From an uncultured Chloroflexota bacterium (GTDB lineage: Bacteria; Chloroflexota; Dehalococcoidia; SAR202; UBA11138): a DNA stretch of 5,867 nucleotides. Position 1 is the first letter of the stretch. Each line of letters starts with the position of its first letter. The stretch spans positions 1 through 5,867 of the forward strand of contig CAJWRP010000164.1 of NCBI GenBank assembly GCA_913046025.1. Direction: 5' to 3'. Shown here one piece after another: positions 1 through 5,263 of the stretch. The translations under genes and the position numbers were made by a program. The notes below the pieces were generated by a model, which worked only from the letters and a program-made list of their open reading frames with translations, ran no database searches and was not told the origin of the DNA.

Positions 1-345
1 AGGCCCTCGTGTTGTACAGGTCGTAGTCTTTGCCGACCACGTCGCCCCACGATTCCGGCAGCTGGTAACCCTTCACCGGCATGTCCTCCATGGTCGCGTT
101 TCCGAGCTGATGCTTGTTCTCGTGGATCCACTGCTCGATCCGGTCGACGCTCGCATCCCAGTCGATCGAGGCGAAGTTGTCTGGCACCAGCAGCGGGTCG
201 GTCGGATGCTCCGGGTGCGTCCGCTGGGTCGGGTCCTCGGTGTGTTTCCGCCTCACCAAGTCGGCGAATGCGGCCGCACAGGCCGTTCCGCTTGTCCGCC
301 CAGTAGGCGACCCCGATGCCCGGCTTCTTGTTCAGGAACCCCTGC
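1..345 (-). pseudogene. Unrecognised GC-rich coding fragment, frameshifted, partial at both ends
   Basis: I do not recognise this protein. On the minus strand two adjoining frames both read like real protein. From about 345 down to 284 one frame gives VEAVSQGFLNKKPGIGVAYW followed by ADKRNG. From about 271 down to the left edge another frame gives a segment containing DPLLVPDNFASIDWDASVDR, then IEQWIHENKHQLGN, then GYQLPESWGDVVGKDYDLYN. Third codon positions in the second part are overwhelmingly G or C, as in GC-rich bacteria and unlike the rest of the window. The second frame meets a TGA when followed upstream, and the first frame turns into an Arg/Pro/Ala-rich translation after the change point, so one base is extra (or two missing) between about 270 and 284. 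The piece is rich in Trp, Asp, His and Pro and shows no membrane segment, so it is probably soluble. Its C-terminus lies beyond the left edge and its N-terminus is lost at the joint near 345. Confidence 0.55.
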
Positions 346-872
346 GAGACCGCTTCGACGATAACCCCGAGAATATAACTCCGCTCACGCTGGACGGCAC
401 TGCATACATTGAAAACGCCATTTATAGAGATGCAAACGGCAGCATACAGTTGGCGTCGGACTACGAAGGCATACAATGGCTCCAGAGCAACGTGCAAGGC
501 TCGCCCATTATATTGGAGGGAGTTACGCCGACTTATAGATGGGGAGGCCGCATCTCTATCAACACAGGTCTGCCCACAGTGATTGGCTGGCAATGGCACC
601 AGGAGCAGCAACGCTGGGACTATCGCCAAGAGGTCGGCGAACGAATCCGCGATGTGCAAACGATCTACAACACGCTCGATTCCAGGGAAGCCCTGCTTCT
701 AATGAGAAAGTACGGCGTGCAGTACGTTTACGTCGGCGAGTTGGAGCGGCTATACTTTTCAGAAGAAGGCCTTCGCAAATTCGAGACAGACATGAGCAGA
801 GATCTCAGCAAAGTTTTCGAAAACCAGGATGTCGTTATATACAAACTAGCAACAACAATCGCGAGCAACTGA
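345..872 (+). pseudogene. C-terminal remnant of a Chlor_Arch_YYY (DUF2298) membrane protein
   Basis: This is the last ~175 residues of a DUF2298 protein, a large multi-pass family of Chloroflexota and archaea that is usually several hundred residues long and whose function is poorly known. The soluble C-terminal domain is recognisable. In order it has RDRFDD, TLDGTAYI, the IQWLQSNVQGSPIILEG block, TYRWGGRISINTGLPTVIGW, WHQEQQRWDYR, DVQTIYNTLD, and KYGVQYVYVGELERLYF close to the end. It ends in TGA at 870-872. The frame stays open upstream to 114, but the translation before about residue RDRF is not DUF2298-like and lies antisense to a better coding signal. The membrane part and real start are therefore absent, through rearrangement or chimeric assembly, and no start codon is proposed. 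The SEC-C gene begins one base after the stop, so the two may have been co-translated. Confidence 0.8.
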
Positions 873-873
873 T

Positions 874-1041
874 ATGAACAGACCAACATGGTTTAAAGAC
901 CACCCCGATGCCTGCACATGCGCTATGTGCCAGGCCGAACGAGTCGTCACGGACAAAGTACGCAGCGCCGGCAAGGTCGGTCGCAATGCCCAATGCCCTT
1001 GCAACAGCGGCAAAAAATACAAAAAGTGCCACGGCCGTTAG
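874..1041 (+). CDS. Small SEC-C zinc-motif protein
   Basis: This is a 55-residue protein beginning [12 protein letters not shown] and ending in a near-perfect SEC-C motif, [18 protein letters not shown] (residues 36-53), then GR. C41, C43, C52 and H53 form the expected CxC...CH zinc ligand set, which in SecA C-termini binds zinc and contacts SecB and ribosomes. The N-terminal part carries a second cluster, C14-x-C16-x2-C19, in [11 protein letters not shown], so it may hold another metal. There is no membrane segment or signal peptide, so it is expected in the cytoplasm. The start is the ATG one base after the TGA of the DUF2298 remnant (TGATATG). No Shine-Dalgarno sequence is obvious, which fits translational coupling. 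An ATG at 889 is in frame +1 relative to this one and is not an alternative. Function is unknown beyond zinc binding; stand-alone SEC-C proteins of this size are common. It seems intact although its upstream neighbour is not. Confidence 0.8.
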   Translation: MNRPTWFKDHPDACTCAMCQAERVVTDKVRSAGKVGRNAQCPCNSGKKYKKCHGR

Positions 1042-1463
1042 TTTTAGATTTACCAAGTTAGCTCTTCGTATTTCCTCTGCCCTCAATTGCCCACCAATAC
1101 CCTCGGTCAACTGCCCAGCCACAACAACCTCATCAGGGCCACTGCTCTCTGCTTAAAATTCAAGATAAACCTCCGGTAACACTCATCTCCCTAAAATTAG
1201 ACTGAACAAAAGATTTAGTTACCAATTGCTTAGCCAAATTAAATGCAGTGGGTGATGGGACGATGCGCAAACTTATCATCGCGGCAATTAAAGTAAAGGC
1301 CAATCCAACAACAGTGGTTCCAGTGTCAGTGATGACGATGACGACGATAAGTCTAAAGACGAGAGCAAGGGGAAAGTACGAGGGCGAGGCCGCAATTAGC
1401 ACCAAGGAACCAGCCTTCGCAAATGTGAGCATGTGACCCGCAACTAAACCACTGTTAAGCGCG
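1042..1463. other. Gene-poor stretch with competing low-quality ORFs
   Basis: No recognisable gene is seen here. On the minus strand an open frame of 103 codons runs from a GTG at 1471 to a TGA at 1160; its product is hydrophobic, with FRLIVVIVITDTGTTVVGLA in the middle. On the plus strand the same DNA, about 1312-1411, codes a short tail with SGSSVSDDDDDDKSKDESKG that ends RGRGRN and TAG, but a TAA lies just upstream of it. Asp codons GAY read antisense become Val/Ile codons, so the hydrophobic minus-strand ORF may simply mirror an acidic plus-strand tail, or the reverse. A second minus-strand frame across 1042-1140 reads plausibly (QLTEGIGGQLRAEEIRRANL) but runs straight through the antisense of the SEC-C gene. 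The region may be a decayed gene end plus intergenic DNA. The 1160-1471 frame is the only candidate gene, and a weak one with no clear ribosome binding site. Confidence 0.35.
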
Positions 1464-1500
1464 ATAAGCACACGGCGAAATTACCGCCGCGTGCTTATGC
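1461..1500. repeat. Strong inverted repeat (hairpin), possible terminator or operator
   Basis: The arms ATAAGCACACGGCG (1464-1477) and CGCCGCGTGCTTAT (1485-1498) pair over 14 positions around a 7-base loop, AAATTAC. A further GC/GC pair lies outside if G1463 is bulged. The only imperfect pair is 1472/1490. It is A-C in a plus-strand RNA but a tolerated G-U in a minus-strand RNA, so the fold is slightly better for transcripts running leftward. Neither side is followed by a convincing T-run, so it is not a textbook intrinsic terminator. A second small palindrome, CCGATAAATCGG (1507-1518), follows at once. The pair sits just upstream of the promoter for the EamA gene, so it could end upstream transcription or bind a regulator. 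Confidence 0.6.
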
Positions 1501-1545
1501 TTTATCCGATAAATCGGCGGCACGGCACTAGAATTGCGCCTAGGC

Positions 1546-1551
1546 TATAAT
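1546..1551 (+). promoter_or_regulatory. -10 box (TATAAT) of a leaderless EamA transcript
   Basis: A perfect TATAAT lies exactly 7 bases before the ATG at 1559. With usual spacing, transcription would start at or next to the A of that ATG, so the mRNA would have no leader. In agreement, no Shine-Dalgarno sequence precedes the ATG; the bases between are TGCTGCC. No good -35 hexamer is visible at 16-18 bases spacing, and there is no TG extended -10. Confidence 0.6.
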
Positions 1552-1558
1552 TGCTGCC

Positions 1559-2461
1559 ATGAATTGGCTCTCCATAGCCATCTTAGGCTCCGTTGTGTTT
1601 GCCCTAGTGTCCATTTTGGACAAGGTCATTCTCGTTCACTACATCCGTGACGCTCGAACCTTCATCGTAATGGTAGGGTTTATCACGTTCCCCATGGGGC
1701 TGCTGATCCTACCCTTCGTTCCCTTCGATAACTATCCCATCACGGTACTTGCGGCAGGTTACTTCTCCGGATTCCTTTGGGGCATATCGCTGATAGCCAT
1801 GTTTATTGCCATGCGCCATGAGGACGTCTCAAGGGTCGTACCGGTCATCTCCATATCGCCGGTTTTCGTCGCTATTTTGGCGGTAATGTTTCTGGCCGAG
1901 AAGCTTACAGCGCTTCACTGGGTGGCCATCATGGCCACAGTAGCAGGCGCCATAATCATCTCGGCAAAAACTACAGGCTCTTCCAGGTTACCGAGTCTAG
2001 ACTCGACATTTCTGTTACTTATCGCAGGAAGCCTCTTCATAGCTGGCGGGCAGTACCTTACGAAGGTCGCCGCAAATGACATGAGCGTATGGAATCTCTT
2101 GACCTTGCGCAATATGGGACTGGGCTCAGCATGCATCCTGTTCATGTTCCGCCCTTATGTGCTGCGGGAAATGTTGCGCGCCATGACGAATGCCACCTCT
2201 GCCGGTCTCTTTCTACTAACCGAGGGCTTGCTGGTTTTCATCGCCCTTGTGCTTACAATATGGGCAATTGACCAGGGCCCTGTGTCCCTGGTAGCCACTG
2301 CCATGTCCTCCCGCCCTCTCTTCGTTTTCATTATGAGCATAGCGCTGAGCCTGCCCATGTGGAAGCTGCTAAACGAGTCCCTGGACAGGCGCACTCTGGC
2401 CATCAAGTTAGTCTCAATCGCCATGATAATAATTGGCATAAGCGGGATTTCGCTCTTATAG
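1559..2461 (+). CDS. EamA/DMT-superfamily transporter
   Basis: This is an inner-membrane permease of the drug/metabolite transporter superfamily, 300 residues, the normal length for a two-domain EamA protein with about ten membrane helices. Repeat one covers about residues 1-136 and repeat two about 149-300. Each carries the family's hallmark. In repeat one it is DVSRVVPVISISPVF (89-103), then AEKLT (113-117) and the helix HWVAIMATVAGAIIIS. In repeat two it is QGPVSLVATAMSSRPLFVF (239-257), then a helix ending IIIGISGISLL at the C-terminus. A short basic/polar linker around 137-147 separates them. Family members export amino acids, nucleobases, sugars or drugs; the substrate cannot be told here. 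The ATG is chosen because it sits 7 bases from TATAAT and the protein begins directly with a membrane helix. It looks intact and stands alone, with gaps of more than 100 bases on both sides. Codon use is mixed and close to half GC, as in the minus-strand genes. Confidence 0.9.
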   Translation: MNWLSIAILGSVVFALVSILDKVILVHYIRDARTFIVMVGFITFPMGLLILPFVPFDNYPITVLAAGYFSGFLWGISLIAMFIAMRHEDVSRVVPVISISPVFVAILAVMFLAEKLTALHWVAIMATVAGAIIISAKTTGSSRLPSLDSTFLLLIAGSLFIAGGQYLTKVAANDMSVWNLLTLRNMGLGSACILFMFRPYVLREMLRAMTNATSAGLFLLTEGLLVFIALVLTIWAIDQGPVSLVATAMSSRPLFVFIMSIALSLPMWKLLNESLDRRTLAIKLVSIAMIIIGISGISLL

Positions 2462-2511
2462 TCGGCTAATTGCTCTCCTTACTCATGACTCATGCCATCC
2501 TCACGCAAGAG

Positions 2512-2526
2512 AGCTCAGCATGAGCT
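2512..2526 (+). terminator. Weak hairpin downstream of the EamA gene
   Basis: AGCTCA-GCA-TGAGCT makes a 6-bp stem with a 3-base loop about 50 bases after the EamA stop, followed by TGTT. The stem is short and the T-run is poor, so it is at best a weak terminator. A direct repeat, ACTCATG-ACTCATG, lies just upstream at about 2481-2494. Confidence 0.2.
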
Positions 2527-2589
2527 TGTTATGAACAAAGCCTATCGCAAGATTAGCCCTTATTCGGAACTCTACGACTGTAAAACCCC

Positions 2590-2802
2590 ATGGAACTGAT
2601 CACGGCGATACTGGGCGCACTGATCGGGCTGGTGCTCGACACCATCGGGGCAGGAGGCTCCATGGTTGCCGTGCCTGCGCTGGTTTTTGTCGTCGGGCTG
2701 GGTGCAAAAGAGTTAACCACGGCGTCGCTGATAATAGTAGGCATCGTAGCGCTGGGAAAAATGATCGCTCACCTTCATCCTTGGAAACTGTCCACGGAAT
2801 AG
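2590..2802 (+). pseudogene. Truncated TauE/SafE-type permease (N-terminal stub)
   Basis: The 70 residues match the start of the TauE/SafE (UPF0721) membrane permease family, whose members export sulfite, sulfoacetate and other organic anions and are usually about 250 residues long. What remains is the first helix, LITAILGALIGLVLDTIGAG, with the family's glycine-rich GAGGSMVAVPALVFVVGL, the KELTTASLIIVGIVAL helix, and a tail HLHPWKLSTE at the place where homologues have a His/Trp/basic stretch before the third helix. A TAG ends it at 2800-2802. No continuation of the family appears in any plus-strand frame downstream. The Asp in LVLDTIGAG replaces a residue that is usually small. Nothing like a ribosome binding site precedes the ATG (GTAAAACCCC). 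It is most likely a non-functional 5' remnant left by a deletion; a genuine two-helix protein is less likely. Confidence 0.6.
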
Positions 2803-2875
2803 GCCAACCCAATGCCAATTTAATCCAAACATAAACATGGGGTTCGAAGACACTCCTAACGTCCATAATCAAGGT

Positions 2876-2882
2876 AAAGGAG
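2876..2882 (+). promoter_or_regulatory. Strong Shine-Dalgarno for the gene at 2887
   Basis: AAAGGAG lies 4 bases before the ATG at 2887 (GTGTGATGG). It is the best ribosome binding site on the plus strand of the window and shows that the start of the interrupted membrane gene is real. The next ATG downstream, at 3064, has none. Confidence 0.6.
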
Positions 2883-2886
2883 TGTG

Positions 2887-3530
2887 ATGGAATTTCCCCA
2901 GCTTAGTTGCTTGGAAGCTATTCAGGTGCTCAAGCCGTTACTATTTTTTGTAATGGCCATGTCTCTGTACGCCATATTTGTTTTCAAGTTCTACAGGTTC
3001 TTGTCCAGGCGAGACATTCTTCAGATAAACCTCTAAAACCACAATAACGCGCAGCATCGCTTCATGAGAAAAACGATCTCCTTTTTTATCTATTGCTCGA
3101 AGTTTCTAGTCGTTTTTCCAGTATTGGCGTTCTTCTGGTTTCTCGTTCTCACAGTCTTGCTAGTTATGATGACCAGAGGACAGGGGCATGAAGGCATATT
3201 TCTGGTGTCCATGGCAGTAGTAGGAGCTATTAGGGGTATCGTCGTACTACAACGAGGCCTTATCCACAGACTCTGGCAAGATACTGGCCTATGCTCTTCT
3301 GATCATCTTTCGACAGCTCTATAGTTCCCTTGTGCGGCTCCATTGAGAGCCTGAAGGCGGCGCTTGCCCAGTGGGAAACGATAGTCTACTACCTGATTGC
3401 TATCGTGCTTCTGAAGTTCGCTCTGCGGATAATATCCACCATATTCTTCAACCTGTCGGTTCTGGCGGCCAGAGCTAAGTTGGAGAAGGCAGACAGAACG
3501 CGCGGCCAGAGATTCATGGCGCAGGACTGA
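2887..3530 (+). pseudogene. Interrupted multi-pass membrane protein, about 213 residues when rebuilt
   Basis: One gene seems to run through this stretch, broken three times. Piece one is 49 residues, from MEFPQLSCLEAIQVLKPLLF to FYRFLSRRDILQINL, then TAA at 3034-3036. The same frame resumes at once with NHNNAQHRFMRKTISFFIYC and a long helix (FPVLAFFWFLVLTVLLVMM) to SMAVVGAIR. Dropping one G from GGGG (3233-3236) continues into VSSYYNEALSTDSGKILAYA and LLIIF. Dropping one T from TTT (3308-3310) continues into DSSIVPLCGSIESLKAALAQ, WETIVYYLIAIVLLKFALRI and the basic tail ending FMAQD, with TGA at 3528-3530. The rebuilt protein has about four or five hydrophobic segments with basic cytoplasmic-type loops and a charged C-terminus. 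The pattern (an FKFYRFL-R-DI end after helix one, then GAIR-(x)3-YYNE) resembles a conserved uncharacterised membrane family I recall from archaeal and metagenomic genomes, with no known function. The cause may be true decay or homopolymer sequencing error plus a nonsense change. Confidence 0.65.
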
Positions 3531-3548
3531 ATCGGCTTCGTACTCGCC

Positions 3549-4292
3549 TCACGACGAACCTTCATCTACAACGATACCGAAACGCTCGTACAGTAGAGTG
3601 TTAGCTTGGACAGGCGACATCACTGCGCCCTTAAGACTTGCCAATTCCAAATGCGAAGCGACGATGAACGCACCGCGAAAGTCCGCGCCGTCAAAAAGGG
3701 TCTCTTCGCTCACATGGACTCCCGCCAGGTGACACTCCTCAAAAGACACGCCTGTGAAGTTACAGCCTGTCAGATCGGCCTCGGTAAAATTCATGCCGGT
3801 GAATCGCTTCCCTTTAAAGTTTTTGAAGCGTAGCGCCGCCATGCTGAAGTCCACGTGGTCGAACTTCGCGCAATCCACATTTGTGGAGGAAAAGTCTACC
3901 GCCCTGAATCGACAGCGCGTAAGTTCGGCCCCAAACAGGACAGTTCCGTCGAAGTTGCACGCGGAGAAATCGCAATCGACTAGACGAGACAGGTTGAGCT
4001 TTGCTCCTCGGAAGATGGACTGGGCAAACTCAGAATTGGTGAACTCTGCGTCTTGCACATCCGCCCGCTCAAAGTTGGCCTCATGTAGATCGCAGTCGAT
4101 GAGTTTAAGTTCAGGGCAGAAGAGATTAGTGAGCCTGACACTGCGAAGCGTGCACTGCTCTAGCTCCAAAGCGTCCGCCTCGAAGTCGATCAGATCAGCT
4201 TCATCGAAGTTGCATTCGCGAAAGGTGACGCCCTGTCGGACAAGGCTAGCGAGCTGGTCCACATTCGATATCGTCAGTCCCTGGTGAATCAA
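3549..4292 (-). CDS. Pentapeptide-repeat protein, MfpA/Qnr-like architecture
   Basis: This 247-residue protein is almost wholly pentapeptide repeats, which fold into a right-handed quadrilateral beta-helix. Residues 23-192 hold about 34 consecutive five-residue units in one unbroken register (for example NFDEA, DLHEA, NFERA, IFRGA, DFSAC, NFTEA, DLTGC), with Phe or Leu at the central inward position. After a one-residue slip near 197-198, five more units follow (199-223: LFDGA, DFRGA ... SLKGA). The end, SPVQANTLLYERFGIVVDEG, looks like the capping/dimerising helix at the C-terminus of MfpA and Qnr, DNA-mimic proteins that bind gyrase; most pentapeptide proteins do other, unknown things. No signal peptide or membrane segment is present. 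Start is TTG at 4292: AAAGGTGG lies 6 bases upstream, no ATG is available, and an in-frame TGA lies at 4329-4331. It begins 54 bases after the aldolase stop, so it may be the last gene of that transcript. Gyrase protection is only a possibility. Confidence 0.85.
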   Translation of the reverse strand: MIHQGLTISNVDQLASLVRQGVTFRECNFDEADLIDFEADALELEQCTLRSVRLTNLFCPELKLIDCDLHEANFERADVQDAEFTNSEFAQSIFRGAKLNLSRLVDCDFSACNFDGTVLFGAELTRCRFRAVDFSSTNVDCAKFDHVDFSMAALRFKNFKGKRFTGMNFTEADLTGCNFTGVSFEECHLAGVHVSEETLFDGADFRGAFIVASHLELASLKGAVMSPVQANTLLYERFGIVVDEGSS

Positions 4293-4346
4293 AGGCCGCC
4301 ACCTTTTGCGAAATTGCTTGTCATTCGTTCAAGATACGCTGTCCCG

Positions 4347-5129
4347 TTACGCCAACGGTGGTGTTCCGAACTCCTCTCGAAGGTCGGTAAATATGCTCTT
4401 CGTTCGCTCGGTCCCCAAAGCAAGACACGACGAGACATTCATCATTCGGTATCCTTCAGAGATCCAGCGACGCGCCACGGCCGGGTCAGCAAATGTGCTG
4501 CACAGGGCTTTCCCAGTGCCTTTGATCTTCTGCGCGACGTCCAACATGATCTTTTCGACCTTGGGGTGGCCTAGCTGTCCAGGTACACCCAGAGACGCGG
4601 ACAGATCGGCAGGACCTACCACTAGCACCTCAAAGTCTTTGATGGCCAGCGTCTCGTCCAACCTCTCGTAGGCCTCCACGCTCTCCATCTGCAGGCAAAG
4701 GATAGTCTCCTTGTTGGCGTTATCGATAATGTCCTGGCCGGTCAGGCCCATAGTCGCCGCGAACCAGGGAGCGATTCCGCGCTCACCCAATGGCGGATAC
4801 TTGGCGTACTTGATGGCCTCACGCACCTCATCGGGGTTGTCCACCTGCGGCACCATCACGCCGACGGCTCCTACGTCGTAGGCCTTCTTGATATCGCCCG
4901 GCGTATTCCACGGCACCCGCACAACGCCCGCAACGCCGTGCTGTCTGGCCATAATGGCGATCATCCCCATGGACTCAGGTCCCCACGGCGCATGCTCCTG
5001 ATCGATCCAGGTCCAGTCAGCGCCGGTCTGGAAGATGGCTGCTGCGATGTGCGGCTCTCGGGAAAACATTGCTGAGCTAAGAAGAAGCTCGTTGTTAGCT
5101 ATTCGCTCTCTAATATTACTCGGATACAT
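4347..5129 (-). CDS. HpcH/HpaI-family (class II) aldolase
   Basis: This 260-residue, metal-dependent TIM-barrel aldolase belongs to the HpcH/HpaI/citrate-lyase-beta group, which reversibly cleaves 4-hydroxy-2-oxo acids to pyruvate and an aldehyde in aromatic or sugar-acid breakdown. The expected residues are present at nearly the same numbers as in E. coli HpaI: catalytic His46 in WIDQEHAPWG, Arg71 in VVRVPWN, metal ligands Glu149 in LQMESVEA and Asp175 in VGPADLSASLG. The phosphate/pyruvate-side loop KYPPLGERGI (110-119) is intact. Length is normal and no signal peptide is seen, so the protein is cytosolic. ATG at 5129 is preceded by AAGGGG at 9 bases (5139-5144 on the plus strand), a good ribosome binding site. 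The SDR gene lies 134 bases upstream on the same strand, with an AT-rich leader that could hold its own promoter. The true substrate could be a 2-keto-3-deoxy sugar acid, an aromatic meta-cleavage product or another oxo acid. Confidence 0.9.
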   Translation of the reverse strand: MYPSNIRERIANNELLLSSAMFSREPHIAAAIFQTGADWTWIDQEHAPWGPESMGMIAIMARQHGVAGVVRVPWNTPGDIKKAYDVGAVGVMVPQVDNPDEVREAIKYAKYPPLGERGIAPWFAATMGLTGQDIIDNANKETILCLQMESVEAYERLDETLAIKDFEVLVVGPADLSASLGVPGQLGHPKVEKIMLDVAQKIKGTGKALCSTFADPAVARRWISEGYRMMNVSSCLALGTERTKSIFTDLREEFGTPPLA

Positions 5130-5263
5130 TTTTGGATACCCCTTGAAAAATGCAAATTGTTGTTAGGTGCTTAATTGAATTATTAGCTACGAGAAGGTGA
5201 CTCCAGAGAGTTGAACCCTCGCGCCACCACTGTGAGCTCCCGCCGATTCGGAAGAAGTGCACA

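Noticed and set aside
114..344. The upstream extension of the DUF2298 frame as the gene's own N-terminal part
   Set aside because: The translation does not resemble the family, lacks its membrane helices, and is antisense to a stronger GC-rich coding signal.
835..1122. A 95-codon minus-strand ORF over the SEC-C gene
   Set aside because: Its hydrophobic half is the antisense of the Lys/Cys-rich SEC-C codons, and the SEC-C motif on the plus strand is unmistakable.
1160..1471. Resemblance of the minus-strand ORF to the C-terminal part of ATP synthase subunit a (VAGHML ... FTL)
   Set aside because: The conserved Arg and Glu/Gln positions are missing, the helix spacing does not align, and the hydrophobicity is explained by the antisense of Asp codons.
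2837..2887. A 16-codon upstream ORF ending TGATG over the start at 2887, as a leader peptide
   Set aside because: It has no ribosome binding site, no run of regulatory codons and no attenuator hairpin, so it is probably chance.
3064..3324. A separate small membrane protein starting at ATG 3064
   Set aside because: There is no ribosome binding site, the frame is the same as the ORF ending at 3036, and its last ~30 codons are nonsense that becomes fluent after a one-base shift.
3531..3548. A bidirectional terminator between the converging genes
   Set aside because: Only 18 bases separate the two stops, and no inverted repeat is visible there.
3754..4287. A 177-codon plus-strand ORF opposite the pentapeptide gene
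   Set aside because: It is Ser/Arg/Lys-rich low-quality protein, and the opposite strand has a perfect repeat register and a ribosome binding site.
5190..5245. A tRNA-like T-arm on the minus strand (GGGTTCAACTC matches the GTTCRANYC consensus)
   Set aside because: Only four of five T-stem pairs form, and no matching acceptor stem, anticodon arm or CCA end can be built around it.
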